Shown: piece by piece, positions 1 through 12,010 of the stretch
How positions within the stretch are numbered: position 1 is the stretch's first letter
Layout: each line of letters starts with the position of its first letter
Assembly: GCA_032622095.1 (NCBI GenBank)
Contig: CP136066.1
Span: forward strand, 8,579,784 to 8,643,783
Direction: 5' to 3'
Length of the DNA stretch: 64,000 nucleotides
Origin: Siphonodentalium dalli
Lineage: Eukaryota > Mollusca > Scaphopoda > Gadilida > Siphonodentaliidae
Program-made: the position numbers and the translations under genes
The notes under the pieces: generated by a model
Told to the model about the DNA's origin: nothing
Seen by the model: only the letters and a program-made list of their open reading frames with translations
Databases searched by the model: none

Positions 1-536
1 TGGCAAGTCACTTTTTAATTCCTCGACATATATCGGTTAATCAATACCATTCATTTCAGAAAACTCTTATAATATAATTATATTAGTGGTGTTGTACACA
101 TGTATATGGTTTAGGAAGAGTTAACACCTCTATTAATATGCAGTTAATCTGGTAACATTCGTATCGATCGGTGGGGGATTACCCGTATTTAGACTGATGA
201 TGGTGTTTCAAAGGTAATCCTCTTGTGATGCTCCCTTCTGATGAAGCAACGCTTCTACCATTATATTGTTCGGTGATTGGTTAATTGTTGTATGATAAAC
301 CACAACAGAGATGAGAGTGTAACCATTAACTAACTGCTTTTCTAGTGATATCGAACCGCGAGTGTCTAAACATAAGACTCAATCAAGGTTGCAGAAACTG
401 ATACTATCGTTGGTAATATTTGGCAAATTCTAAACGAATTTGGCAAAAAATATTTTTATTTGGCAAAAGTAAATTTCGGTCCAGCGCGGACCCTGGACTA
501 TCACAAGATGCTAGTTTACTTCAAAGTACGTTTCTA
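1..536. other. Non-coding stretch, nothing recognised
   Basis: AT-rich sequence before the first MITE. The only short ORF runs into the MITE and shows no coding character. A few 'TTTGGCAAAA'-like words recur near 420-470, with no clear tandem structure. Confidence 0.5.
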
Positions 537-936
537 TTAACCCTTTACCCAACAGAAGGGCCCTGTGCCAATGCATTCTCTTATATATGCGAGTCGACCA
601 TATGTCGCCTCGTATATATAAGAGAATGCATTGGCTTAACACATTAAAAATTATAAAATTGTTAAAGAATGTAAGAAAAAATGGTAAAAAGTGTTAAAAA
701 AAGATTTTTTTTAGGCCAATGCATTCTCTTATATATGCGAGGCGACCTATGGTCGACTCGCATATATAAGAGAATGCATTGGCACAGGGCATAACTGTAA
801 CCATCACAATGTGGTCAAGGAGCCGGTTCCAATGATATCCATATGTGTATGGTTCTATTGAGACAGACCGAAGATATTTTAGGCTGTTGAAGCTTTATTT
901 GGCCGGTTTTGGCCGGTTTGTTGGGTAAAGGGTTAA
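537..936 (+). mobile_element. TTAA-type MITE family 1, copy 1
   Basis: The element is flanked by TTAA on both sides and its ends are inverted: CCCTTTACCCAACA at the left and TGTTGGGTAAAGGG at the right. TTAA target duplication with CCC-type ends is the hallmark of piggyBac-class transposons, so this is best read as a piggyBac-like MITE. Inside are two near-palindromes of about 66 bp, built on CCAATGCATTCTCTTATATA, in opposite orientation around an AT-rich spacer. They are followed on the right by about 120 bp of single-copy interior. There is no ORF of transposase type. Five further copies occur in the window. Confidence 0.85.
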
Positions 937-2083
937 TCATCTATAGCGGATATTACGCCCAGATCAAGTGGCGGGAATTTGCGTGGGTTCCTCGACTCGA
1001 ATCAAATATTTGTTACTCCCGAAGCCAAAGAAATAGTAATTTAGGAGCGTCTGATTGGATTGAGTACCTTTAAACTATTTTAATCATGGTTGCGCATGTG
1101 TTTGCAAAACGATAGTAATAGCCATCTTGATTATATTCTGTTACAAGAAGAAGTTCCACCATTGAAATACGTTACAATATATGTGTTTAATGTTTTATAC
1201 ACATAATGGGTGTTCTTAATTCATGCAGATTACCCGAAGACCGCGAAAAAATGGCGAAAACGATAGGTTTAGAAAAACTAACGCTGGCATACATTTTCGT
1301 AAAAGCAAATTTTAATCACTTTATCATACAGTGTAATCAAGACAGAATGTTAATAATCTCGTACTTTCAGCCACAAATTTTATTTGAGTAATTTGTGTAA
1401 ACATTGGGGTATAACACTTCTAGATGAACCCAGGGTCCGTACTATCACTCCTCTAACACGTGTAATGTAGTAGTGGAGAACGTGTTCAGTACTATGAACG
1501 CTAGGAATCTAATAGTGTAAGCGACTCTGTAAATTATCAGTGCAGGTCAAGTCGAATACTATGAATAGCGTTTGTTACGAATGTTGCTCGTCGATTGTCA
1601 TGTAAAGGGCAATAACTCTATATCTATGCGATTGGATATGAAAACTTCGTTTCTTCAGTTTCGGATTTCACAAGGGTATTTTAATCTGTTCGACCTGTTT
1701 TCAGAGGATTGTCTTCTTTATTACCTTACTTGACCATGTTGATCAAATCTGTTTAGAAATTAGAGACATAGAACTAACGCCTGATAGAGGGTCATCATGG
1801 ACATTGCCGTGGGGCCGGGGCATTGAGGTGTGTGTGTCTACCCACGCCAACTTTGGTTGTAATTGTTAACCATTGAAACATTCTGACCAGAGATAACATT
1901 ACCTGGAAATTGTCCACAAAATATGTTGAAATTGTTCTCATTATATGATTTTCCTTCCAGGGGTGCAAATGGAATTCTGCAAACCTGTGAGGTTGGTCTG
2001 GTTGAAGAGGAGGGACCCGGTGGAAATGTTACGCTGTCCCAACAACGGAGACCCTCTAGCCACGCACATGAATGTCACGTATA
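937..2083. other. Non-coding stretch with a short dispersed-repeat fragment
   Basis: No exon is recognisable. At about 1960-2065 there is a fragment of the 'GGGGTGCAAATGGAATT ... CGGAGACCCTCTAGCCACG' repeat that ends a longer copy near 40955-41075. The rest shows nothing I can name. Confidence 0.45.
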
Positions 2084-2710
2084 TTAACAGCCAATACGCA
2101 CACGCTTGACTACCAAAAGATAACATATCGGGGTCCACGATATGATGGCTCTTGGTATACAATCGCGACCACGGGAGGCACGTGATGTTCGATTGAATAT
2201 CAGAATGTAGGGTATCATATAATACCATATCCCATAATATGTCAAATATAGCGAAAAAGCGAAATAGGAAAATACATCGAAAATCGAAGTAGGAAAATAC
2301 AGCGAAATAGGGCGAAATATAGAACGAAATATAGAAATATGAAATTATTTTTATAAACGAAATAACGGAGATATATGAAAAAGTGTCTTTGACGAAATAA
2401 CGGACATATTTGGAGAAGTGTTTTAAAGAGCGTACCCCAAATCTCCCCCAAGCCCACCCACCCAAGGGAAGAATTTGACTTATATTTCTCCATAGTTGAT
2501 CTATTGTGGTGTTGCAATTTCTCATACAAATCGCCTTCATTTCGTCAAAAAAAATCTTTATAGAGTTATTACCCTTCAGATTAAATATGATGTTCAATCG
2601 AAAGCACGCGTGCCTCCCGTGGTCGCGATTATATGCCAATAGCCATCATATCGTGAACCCCGATATGTTATCATTTGATAGTCAAGCGTGTGCGTATTAG
2701 GTGATATTAA
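2084..2710. mobile_element. Foldback element A (long inverted arms, shared core)
   Basis: A left arm of about 120 bp (2084-2202) is the inverted copy of a right arm (about 2585-2709). Both carry 'AATACGCACACGCTTGACTA' and 'ATAATCGCGACCACGGGAGG' or one-base variants. TTAA lies at both outer ends (2084-2087 and 2707-2710). The core (about 2227-2574) is rich in 'GCGAAATA' words and includes a CCCACCCACCCAAG block. The same core occurs at 8803-9173 between entirely different inverted arms. No transposase ORF is present. Confidence 0.75.
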
Positions 2711-2716
2711 AGATCT

Positions 2717-3116
2717 TTAACCCTTTACCCAACATAATGGCCCTGTGTCAATGCATTCTCTTATATATGCGAGTCGACCATAGGTCGCCTCGCATATATA
2801 AGAGAATGCATTGGCTTAACACATTAAAAATTATAAAATTGTTAAAGAATGTAAGAAAAAATGGTAAAAAGTGTTAAAAAAAGATTTTTTTTAGGCCAAT
2901 GCATTCTCTTATATATGCGAGGCGACCTATGGTCGACTCGCATATATAAGAGAATGCATTGGCACAGGGCATAACTGTAACTATCACAATGTGGTCAAGG
3001 AGCCGGTTCCAATGATATCCATATTTGTATGGTTCTATTGAGACAGACCGAAGATATTTTAGGCTGTTGAAGCTTTATTTGGCCGGTTTTGGCCGGTTTG
3101 TTGGGTAAAGGGTTAA
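2717..3116 (+). mobile_element. TTAA-type MITE family 1, copy 2
   Basis: Same ends (CCCTTTACCCAACA and inverse), TTAA on both sides and same double-hairpin interior as copy 1, nearly identical in sequence. It begins 7 bp after the right end of foldback element A, so two TTAA-flanked elements sit almost back to back. Confidence 0.85.
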
Positions 3117-5562
3117 AATCGTGCAATGGACTGGATTAATTTTTTTTCTAGAACAAAATCAGGAATTTGTTACTTTTGAATATATTTTACGCCATTGTCC
3201 GTTTGACGCGCCCCCTGCATGCATTTGCAATTACAGTGAAAATTGCAACAAAGTCTCTGTAGATACCCTTTATTTATAAAAGGCAACATCTCTCTGTTTG
3301 TTAACACCACTCGAATATCTATTTATACACGCGTCCGTGCATGATTTGAGCCGAGCACCCTGTATACGCTACGTTGTTCACGATTATTATTCTAACTCAC
3401 CGATTCATCCACCATCTGTTTCTTATTCGCCAATGACACAAATGCGATGTTGTCGATGGCACCGGAAGCGTTTCATGTGAGGGTCTTGAGTCCCGGTTCT
3501 GCCATCACAATCCACCGCGTGTAATGCCGGATTCCAGTCTGGTGGCCCACATGCTTATCGTGTCGATTTAACTAATAATTGAAGTTCTTTGTTAGTTAAG
3601 GTATGTGTTTCAAATTTCCGACATGCCACATATCAAAGCCCAAACTAAAGATGTACACTTACGTTCCAGACCTTCTACATCAACACGATACAACATTTAA
3701 CGAAAACAGCTTTCTGCTTTGTTTATAATCAATTTATAAACTAAACCTACTAGTATATAATACATACAAGGACTGTCATTTTGTTATATAAAAAATAATA
3801 ACACAATTATTCCTGTCCCTCTAAACTAAACGAATTATATAATTGTATAGCAACCCCGAAAATTCCATACGACTGAATGGTTGTGCAGAAAGGCGTAAAT
3901 TTAATTGGGACAGCGTTGAAATGAGTATATGTGGAATATGACAGCAACAACAACCAGTTTACAACTGTAATCCAAATAATCGAAACAAATGTCAGCCTTG
4001 TTAACGCTGAGCCTAAATATTTTTTGGCCAATTCTGATTTTATTCCCCCTCATTTCCTGGTCTCACAATTAATGATTTTTCATCTCACATGCTGTATAGT
4101 TATGTCCATACCTTCAAGTTATCGTGTCTAGACTGATTTAGTCCTGCTACTTGACAATATACCACTACCCACCATCTACCATTCAGCCCTATGCCAGATA
4201 AAGGATTCATTCGTGTGAATACTCATCACTGCTTTGGACTATCATTAGTGCCCTTTCTTACCCATTAAACTGTATCACATAATCAGTTAGCAGATGATCA
4301 TACCATAAATTTGATTCGCATGTCGATCCCGTTGAATAGAGTAGCTGTTGCTTATCCTACATACATATCATATATCAAATTCAGACAATCTCATATAATT
4401 GGTTGAAACAAACAAGCTTTATGAGTTCTTACTATACGACTGTAATGGAAATAGAGCTATCGCCTGCTACCACTGGAATTGTTTTGTCCCCTTACTTGGA
4501 CCAAATTAACAAGTTCTGTTTCTCTCAAGATCTGGACCAATGCTCAAGCTTGATACATGTGCGTGTATCGAAATCTGGCTAAACATACATACATTTGCGC
4601 GGAAGATTTTCAAATGAACTCGCAGAAATATAGCCCTGAAAAAGTGTTGTTTCTTATTTTGTTTTCGTGAAGTGCAGTTTGTTTCTGTTGTGTCGGTTAC
4701 AATGCTGATATCTGCTCGGCAGTATCCGTGAAATTTCGGAGATATATATAGTTTTTGCATATAATTCATAAACATCCTTATGCGATCTAGCACAAATTCG
4801 TTTCATGGTACCATCGGCTGTGCGAGGAATGCTTCCTTCAATTTCAGGATGAACGACAGAACGCTTCGTCCAATGGGCAACGAATTCTACAGAAAGACCA
4901 TATGGTATGACTAATTGAAACTCGGAGAACACATTCACTTCTACCACATCGAGTTCGAGTTTTAAACCACCTGCTCTGGAGATCCCACCCACCCACCCAC
5001 GCACGGATAACACGTTACATTCATTTCACATGCTATGCATTTGTGAGGGCCACAGCCAACGGGCTGCCCCACCTGTTCTGTATATATATATGCTTTTATA
5101 GGCTGGAGAGTCATGCCAGCGTAGTATATAAAATTATATCACTTTCAATCTCTTGTCCACTATGCATGTACCATGAGGGTTGCTTCACACATCCTGCCCA
5201 GTCCTCGGTAACAACTAGGAGCATAAATATCCCTAAAGCCGTCGCGCGACTTTCTCCACCTACAGTTTTCTTTTGATGTCCCAACGATAATCTAACGTAC
5301 AACTGAGTTTTTGTTTTATCATGAAAATCACACCACGTTGGTTGCGCCGTCCTCTTTCTTGGGCAACGTGCAATTGTTTTAGCTAAATCCACAAAGTCGC
5401 TTTCATACATGTTTGTATGTGGTTGACAATTGCTTGTTGTTAATTGTCTACCATTCGATATAGAAGCCTTCCGACACATTTTTTTGTGGAGTTTTAAAAA
5501 TCGACTTTAGAAAATGTACTAACTTAATACGTCCGTATGCATGTCACACGGCTTACACTTAC
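3117..5562. other. Presumed intron downstream of exon 4; no exon identified
   Basis: If the minus-strand receptor gene continues, this is the start of its intron 4. Open frames at 4654-5013 and 5111-5479 on the minus strand are the longest, but neither has a convincing acceptor or donor or a sequence that fits the next part of the receptor domain. Otherwise I see only AT-rich single-copy sequence. Confidence 0.4.
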
Positions 5563-5756
5563 CGCTTTGAGAATACTTTCGATACACGGGTGATCACAGA
5601 TGAACAGAACATAATAATCTGTGCCATGGCGGCCTTCGACCAATCGTGCGATATTCGAATGCAGTTCTTCTGACGTCGTCATGGTGGAAGAATCGTATAT
5701 GGCGACCTTCACACCGAACTGCTCCAATGTCGACTGAGTGAATTTGATATCATATC
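5563..5756 (-). CDS. Exon 4 of a putative ionotropic glutamate receptor (amino-terminal domain)
   Basis: On the minus strand a pyrimidine-rich tract ending in TTGTAG leads into this 194-nt exon, and it ends at a consensus donor GCG|GTAAGT. It enters in phase 1 (two bases, then 64 codons) and leaves in phase 0. The peptide runs from YDIKFTQSTLEQFGVKVAIY to FICDHPCIESILKA. It fits lobe 2 of a type-I periplasmic-binding-protein fold: a helix, a 'GVKV' strand, a spacer rich in S and T, then the 'YYVLFICD' strand and a helix ending ILKA. This order, with YDI following the exon-3 strand FVIFQNSP, is what delta-type glutamate receptors show. The rest of the gene (lower lobe end, ligand-binding domain, membrane segments) would lie to the left, mostly outside the window. 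Confidence 0.6.
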
Positions 5757-6631
5757 CTACAAGGTATAGGAATGGGGAATTGTTTTGTTATTATTAAGCA
5801 TGGAATCATGTTTGACAATGTATATATTTGTTCTGATTTATCAAATTGTTTTTTCTCACGATCCAACTGAAACTGCTGACGCGTAATGCATAGTTTGAAT
5901 TTTTTTTTTTTTTAAGATTTTGGTCAGACTGTGGCATAGAAAGCGCTAAATTTATCAGAATTGGACAGCAGAGGTTATATACTCTTTCTAATTGTATAAA
6001 AAACATGTCGATATTATTTGGTTAGTTGCGAATAATCTCTGCTTGTCGATGCAGATGGTGTTCCTGTTACTGGCACATTTAGCTCCCTGACGCCTCTCAG
6101 TAATTTTTCGAAGTCTTTTATCAGATTGTTTCAAAATAAACAGCCAACGTGTTAGAATGCGCTATATTTTTAAAAAAATTTAAGAATAATTTTGTTTCAG
6201 TATCATTGTGTTAGCTGCGAAAACTCTTGAGATTTTCGACGAAGAATGTGTTCCTATTCATGACAAATTTCGCCCGGAACATGTCAATCTTTTTTCAAAG
6301 TTTTTCAAAAATTTGTTCAATAAAAAGTACCCTATGTATCTCAGTTGCGCAGCGTGATTGATACTCTTCACATTTATATGAATATTCGACAGTGATAGAA
6401 ATCTACGAATATTATGTTCCCTTCCACGGGGTACGTGCTAATTGTCGATTCACCTCTCGACGTTCCTTGCAAATTGTACGCTCAATTCTCAAATCTCAAA
6501 AGGTGATTTTAAATGTTGCAATATTCATTCAAGGGAAATGGTAAGCTTTTAACTGATGTGTATCATGTATTGTTTCTTTGCGTAGAGCAAGAAACATTTT
6601 AGTTTATATACAATATATGCTGCTGTTCCTC

Positions 6632-7140
6632 TTACCCGGAATATAGTCACTTGTTACCCGGAATATAGTCACTTGTTACCCGGAATATAGTCACCTGTTA
6701 CCCGGAATATAGTCACTTGTTACCCGGAACCTGTTCCTGTTCCCCGTTCCGTCCCTTTTACACGGAATATAGTCACCTGTTACCCGGAATATAGTCACCT
6801 GTTACCCGGAATATAGTCACCTGTTACCCGGAATATAGTCACCTGTTGCCCGGAATATAGTCACCTGTTACCCGGAATATAGTCACATGTTACCCGGAAT
6901 ATAGTCACATGTTATCCGGAATATAGTCACTTGTTACCCGGAATATAGTCACTTTTACCCGGAATATAGTCACTTGTTACCCGGAATATACATGTAGTCA
7001 CTTGTTACCCGGAATATAGTCACTCGTTACCCGGAATATAGTCACTTGTTACCCGGAATATAGTCACTTGTTACCCGGAATATAGTCACTTGTTACCCGG
7101 AACCTGTTCCTGTTCCTCGTTCCGTCCCTTCTACACGGAT
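6632..7140 (+). repeat. 22-bp minisatellite (ACCCGGAATATAGTCACYTG)
   Basis: About 21 tandem copies of a 22-bp unit, consensus ACCCGGAATATAGTCACTTG plus TT, with C/T variation near the end. The array is split into two blocks, each ending in a variant module 'CCTGTTCCTGTTCC(C/T)CGTTCC' followed by 'GTCCCTT(T/C)TACACGGA', near 6728-6772 and 7098-7139. This suggests a higher-order duplication of the whole block. Confidence 0.9.
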
Positions 7141-7296
7141 AGGAATAGTCCTTCCCTACAAATTGGTTAAGCGAGATGCTGTCATCCCTCAAATGATATT
7201 TTAAATGCAGGATGGGACTGACAGTAACCACAAACACACCACATATCACCATGTATATATGTTATGATCGTCATCAACATTGTAGTTGTTAGCATG

Positions 7297-7695
7297 TTAA
7301 CCCTTTACCCAACAAACCGGCCAAAACCGGCCAAATAAAGCTTCAACAGCCTAAAATATCTTCGGTCTGTCTCAATAGAACCATACAAATATGGATATCA
7401 TTGGAATCGGCTCCTTGACCACATTGTGATAGTTACAGTTAGCCCTGTGCCAATGCATTCTCTTATATATGCGAGTCGACCATATGTCGCCTCGCATATA
7501 TAAGAGAATGCATTGGCCTAAAAAAAATCTTTTTTTTACACTGTTTACCATTTTTACTTACATTCTTTAACAATTTTATAATTTTTAATGTGTTAAGCCA
7601 ATGCATTCTCTTATATATGCGAGGCGACCTATGGTCGACTCGCATATATAAGAGAATGCATTGGCACAGGGCCCTTCTGTTGGGTAAAGGGTTAA
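7297..7695 (-). mobile_element. TTAA-type MITE family 1, copy 3 (inverted)
   Basis: Same element in reverse orientation: the single-copy interior comes first and the double-hairpin half comes last. TTAA is present at both ends. It lies within intron 3 of the putative receptor gene. Confidence 0.85.
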
Positions 7696-7988
7696 TGGGA
7701 GAGGGGCGGATATAAGTTGTCAAACCTTGTGCCCCGATTCCTCTTGTAATATTATATTACAATAAAAATATGTTTAAAAAAAAATCCCGAATTCTTTAAA
7801 AATGCATTCTAGGAACTTGTGCCTATAAATAAAACAATAACAACAACAATAGCAATGAGCGAAACATCACTGTAAAACCGGTCTCGTATGAACATTAATT
7901 GTATCGGTGAGTATAGTATTATCCCGGATGTCTTATTGAAATGGTTAGTTTTTTCGAAGATCGTTTTCTTAGTGTAAAATATACGTAC

Positions 7989-8315
7989 TTGGTGAATTCT
8001 GGAAAATAACAAAGGCACTTGTTGGCAGACTGGACAACAGCAATCCAACCAGTTCACTCATATTAATGCGGGGTGGTTTGTGCTGTCGGGGTCGGATACA
8101 GCTCGGTTTCCCATCAGTGTCCACCTTATCCGTCGCGTTCTGACAGAAGCACACCGGATGTCGGACTGCGGCTGGAAGTCCATGCGCAAACACGTCGTTG
8201 GCATCCCACTGAATAAGTTTGTCGGTAGGCTTCCCGAAGGTTGTTATTGCGTCAAAGATTTCAGTGTGCGCATTTAATACGATGAGACTATAGTTCTGGT
8301 CCAGAAGATTAACGC
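7989..8315 (-). CDS. Exon 3 of a putative ionotropic glutamate receptor (amino-terminal domain)
   Basis: This 327-nt exon is preceded on the minus strand by the acceptor CGTTCCAG and ends at CCA A|GTACGT. It enters in phase 1 (two bases), has 108 codons and leaves in phase 1, matching both neighbours. The peptide begins GVNLLDQNYSLIVLNAHTEI and ends LPTSAFVIFQNSP. It contains three N-glycosylation sequons (NYS, NAT, NMS) and cysteines in HPVCFCQNAT and PSCIRP, as expected of a secreted domain. The stretch KPPRINMSELVGLLLSSLP just before the hydrophobic strand FVIFQNSP parallels the 'RPP..L.D...R.VTE' segment before the 'FYDSEYDI' strand that I recall in delta-type glutamate receptors. A search is needed to confirm the family. 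Confidence 0.65.
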
Positions 8316-8352
8316 CTGGAACGATATGTCGGATGGATTATTTGGCTAGCGT

Positions 8353-8634
8353 TTAAAGGGGAATGTACAATAAATCCGGCCATTTATGGGACCATCTCCT
8401 AGTATGCTCAACAGATTATATGCAACAAATTAATGAATTTGAGCTATGGATGGGGAAATACACTCATTTACTGTATGAATTATTTAAAACAACATGAAAA
8501 TTATAATGAAAATGAGTTTATGCTCGAGTCATCAACTCGTTTTCATTATAATTATCATGTTGTTTACATCGCTCATGAGTATAATAGGAGATTGTCCCAT
8601 AAATCCCCGGATTTAGTGTACAGTACCACTTTAA
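8353..8634. mobile_element. TTAA-flanked foldback MITE with central hairpin
   Basis: The whole interval is an inverted repeat. The left end, TTAAAGGGGAATGTACAATA, pairs with a right end of about the same sequence that also finishes in TTAA (8631-8634). At the centre (8487-8563) is a long, nearly perfect hairpin with arms starting AACAACATGAAAATTATAAT around a loop holding CTCGAG. There is no coding capacity; the ORF at 8433-8726 is a by-product of the hairpin. Confidence 0.75.
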
Positions 8635-8688
8635 AGGGATATACTGCAATCGCAATGGGTAAATGTGAAACCATTGACGTACGTGTGG

Positions 8689-9325
8689 CGTATTTCCACC
8701 TGATACAGACCAATGTTACTCTGTAGTAATACAAAACTATTAGTTAAAATTCCTCAGTGATAAAGGGTGTGTGGCATGCCACGCCAGCCGTTGAGGCATG
8801 CCAATATCCCATAATATGTCAAATATAGCGAATTATCGAAATATGAAATACCACGAAAAAGCGAAATAGGAAAATACAGCGAAATTGCGGAATAAAAAAT
8901 GCATCGAAATGACGAAATAGCGCGAATTATGAAATAAGAAATTATTTTTATTAACTAAATAACGGAGATATTTGAAGAAGTGTTTTTGACGAAATAACGG
9001 GCATATTTGGAGAAGTTTTTTAAAGAGCGTACCCCAAACCTCCCCCAAGCCCACCCACCCAAGAGAAGAATTTTACTTATATTTCACCACAGTTGATCTA
9101 TTGTGGTGTTCTAATTTCTAATACAAATCGCCGTTATTTCGTAAATATACATTCTTTATAGAGTTATTACCCTGTGGCAATGTTACGATATTAGCTTGTC
9201 AAAGAACATGTGGCATGCCTCAACGGCTGGCGTGGCATGCTACATACCCTATATCACTGCGGAATTTTAACTAATAGTTTTGTATTACTACAGAGTAACA
9301 TTGGTCTGTATCAGGTGCGTATTTC
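8689..9325. mobile_element. Foldback element B (same core as A, different arms)
   Basis: The left arm (about 8689-8802) and right arm (about 9211-9325) are inverted copies. Outermost they carry ACCTGATACAGACCAATGTT, and innermost GGCATGCC with CCACGCCAGCCGTTGAGGCA. The core 8803-9173 matches the core of element A at 2227-2574 ('ATATCCCATAATATGTCAAA' to 'GAGTTATTACCCT'). The arms have no similarity to those of element A. About 37 bp on the right lies between the core and the inner end of the arm. Confidence 0.7.
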
Positions 9326-10591
9326 TCTTTAACGTCATTTTCGGCTCAATTCCAATATCATATGCCGATAATTCCGTTATGTTTATTTTAGACTTTAATA
9401 CTAGTTCAGTTGGTAATCAATTGTAGTACATCCTTCGTGACATGTTATGTATAAAGTTATTAAATTGGTGGTTATCTCTTCGCTATTTATTGCGTATTGT
9501 TTCAATGATTTCTGTAAGATGAGACTAACAATCCGGTCACATGAAATGATATGTCGGGTGTATATCTTGGCTGAGGATTAAGTCGTTTGTGGTGCTATGC
9601 CAATAACACGGGTACATAAATTGATCATATTTAGAATTTAAAATTAGTCCAGTTGAATAATCAATCGTAGTACATCGTATGTGAAATTGTATGTTTGTGG
9701 TTATTTAATTTGGTGGGTTTGTTGTGGGTATTTTTGTTAGCGAATGACATGTGATACATCAGCTGTTTACTGTTTTACATTTTATTGATGTAATCAGTTA
9801 CGAGTTCACTTTGATACTTTTACAAGAAAACTAAGATGCATGCATCAGGTCACCCATGAACTATTTAGCATAGAATGATTCAGTTCGGTTGCAGTTTCAC
9901 AACGTTACAACTGACATACGATTACACAAGACGAGCCTTGGATGTGGAACTATGTAAGAGTGAATATTAATGTTCTAAATCACATGTTTCACATTTAGTG
10001 GTAATGGGGTCGTACTTTATTAACACGCAAGTAGTGTAATTAAGTACGGGTAATTAAAAGTAACAAATCGTTTAGTTTCTATCGTATCAGCTGAAAGGGG
10101 TGAGCAGATTACTGGTGATGAATGTTCTCTTTAGCTGCCATTATAATGTGAATATTTGTCCCGTTACGTTTATACACTGTAGCATTGGCGGGCCAGAGTG
10201 TGTTGACATGTTAATTGTTTGGTTCATTAATAACAGATCAGCAGGGATTTGTCGTGATAACGTATACGTGGAAATATGCTACCTAAACGGTTAAATTAAC
10301 GGTTGATCTATTACACCACCGTGTATAGTCGGTTTAAATAGGTATATTATATAGGGACGTGTGCTCAATTTTGGTGTGGACCGATGATCGAAAGAAAAAA
10401 AAATCAGAGGTTAATGTCGGCGGGCGGGAGGGCCATTTTTTCAATAATTTTTAAAGAAATTGAGCAGTTGCAGCAGCAAAAAAAAGGGTGTAAAATTGGC
10501 AAATGATGAGGGGCGGTGTGACGTGTAACTAGGATTGAAATTAGATATGCAATTTGGAGATTATTGGATGAGGGATGTTATATTAATTATA
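9326..10591. other. Non-coding intronic stretch
   Basis: AT-rich. Two diverged copies of a phrase ('AGTTCAGTTGGTAATCAATTG' and 'AGTCCAGTTGAATAATCAATC', then 'GTAGTACATC') occur near 9403-9435 and 9647-9680, about 245 bp apart, suggesting an old local duplication. Nothing else is recognised. Confidence 0.4.
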
Positions 10592-11089
10592 TTAAAGGAA
10601 CGAGCGGGCTTAGTTGTCTAAAATATTCATATTTGTTCCAAACACCGTAAACAGAAAAATATTAAAACGCATACATTTTGGTTCAAATATACGATCACTA
10701 TCGCTTAAACATCATGCTTACATAAAGACCTACTACATTTTACCTAAACAAGAGTCTGATTGTGTTATAGAAGGCAGCACAATGCTACTGGCTAATCACA
10801 CACAAATGGTATAAACGCTCTTTATTATTTCCAAATAAGGAATTGAGCAACAAAGAACGCTCTTTATGTTTACCATCATAATATAAAGAAACACCAGGAA
10901 AGTAACTTTTTATGCTTTGTTTACATAACAATCGTCAAATTTACGACAATAACATACTGTTTATGAGATATTTCTCATTTGTATATTAACAAAGTCTGTC
11001 TATATTTGAATATTTTTTTCGTTTGTAGCGGTTTTTGACAGGTGGAAATATGTTCACAGGATACCCACCAAGGCCTTCCGTACCTTTAC
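10592..11089 (+). mobile_element. TTAA element family 2, copy 1 (degenerate)
   Basis: Homologous along most of its length to the element at 59524-60048, which has a proven TTAA insertion site. Shared landmarks include 'ATAAACGCTCTTTATTATTT', 'AACGCTCTTTATGTTTACCA', 'TTGTTTACATAA' and the right end 'CCACCAAGGCCTTCCGTACC'. The left end is TTAAAGGAACGAGCGGGC; the right flank now reads TTTAC, so one TTAA is decayed. There is no transposase ORF. Confidence 0.65.
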
Positions 11090-11339
11090 GGTATACTGGA
11101 ACTTTTTTTCTGTTCAATAGCAGAATACAGAATGCTATTAAGAAGTGACAGAAAACACAGAACATTTGTTTTAATTATAAGTATTGAGCAGTAAGAAATA
11201 TTTGAGTCGAGGAAACCAGTAACGAAAGGCGATATTAACATGATTTCTGTCAGAGAATAATTGTTTACGTTCCAATGAATACTAAAATGTACTGAAAACA
11301 AACTGCTAATGGGTGCCAGACTTTCATAAACACAAATTA

Positions 11340-11625
11340 TGTATTAATGGTGTAACGACATATTTCGTTCTTTAATGTCTCAAAAAAGAGGGGGTGGTGA
11401 TGTTTGGATCTCTAGTTTAACGACATTTTTCGGTCTTTGTAGTTTAATGACATTTTTCGGTCTTTATAATATCTCAAGATATAGGGGGTATTTGGATCTC
11501 TAGTTTAACGACATTTTTCGGTCTTTATAGTTTAACGACATTTTCGGTCTTTAATATCTCAAGATACAGGGGCCCTTAGGGGGGTATTTGGATCTCTAGT
11601 TTAACGACATTTTTCGGTCTGTGAT
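11340..11625 (+). repeat. Degenerate short tandem repeat (TTTAACGACATTTTTCGGTC)
   Basis: Six related copies of the phrase 'GTTTAACGACATTTTTCGGT' with spacing of about 35-70 bp, alternating with 'ATATCTCAAGATA' and 'GGGGTATTTGGATCTCTA'. This is a two-level, partly decayed tandem repeat. Confidence 0.75.
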
Positions 11626-11764
11626 AGCAAAATGGAAGAAGTACATCTTTGGAAAGATGTGGTGGCCCTAAAAAGGAAAGTTGTTTGGTGGTCTTGAAAT
11701 ACAGTTTTTCTGAACAGTCTTCCTTGATTAAAGTGATGTGAAACACTCCGACAGACACCGGGCA

Positions 11765-12010
11765 GAGTGATCAAATAGAAATTAAGAATAATCTTTCTCA
11801 AAGTAGTTATTTGTTACGAATATTAATTCAAATGGATGATACACAACGTCATTCTTATATATTAGTTAAATGCAATGACTCTCGATGGCGAAATCATTTT
11901 TGTTTAATTATAGCCGATAGTTGCGCCCCGAATCGAGATGTAAATATTTACAATTTGGGGTAGTTCAGACGATGTTCTCTATGAAGTGGTGTGGTAGATT
12001 TCTTTGGAAA
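11765..12010 (-). repeat. Dispersed repeat D, copy 1
   Basis: The reverse complement matches 34765-35015 over about 250 bp. Conserved words include 'CATCGTCTGAACTAC', 'TTGTAAATATTTACATCTCG', 'ATGATTTCGC', 'GAGAGTCATT' and 'AACTACTTTGAG'. Both copies are followed within about 20 bp by 'CGGAGTGTTTCACA', after which they diverge. No ORF or terminal repeat was found, so the class is unknown. Confidence 0.7.

Larger units (their letters stand above)
5757..7988 (-). other. Intron 3 of the putative receptor gene
   Basis: This 2.2-kb intron runs from the donor A|GTACGT at 7988 to the acceptor TTGTAG at 5757. It contains the 22-bp minisatellite (6632-7140) and MITE copy 3 (7297-7695). The remainder is AT-rich without recognised features. 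Confidence 0.5.

Noticed and set aside
4654-5013. Minus-strand 119-residue frame
   Set aside because: Hydrophobic and charged blocks look plausible, but there is no family match, no donor/acceptor pair and low-complexity CCCACCC at one end.
5111-5479. Minus-strand 122-residue frame just after exon 4, as a possible exon 5
   Set aside because: No convincing acceptor lies between 5562 and the frame and the peptide does not continue the receptor domain in a way I can align.
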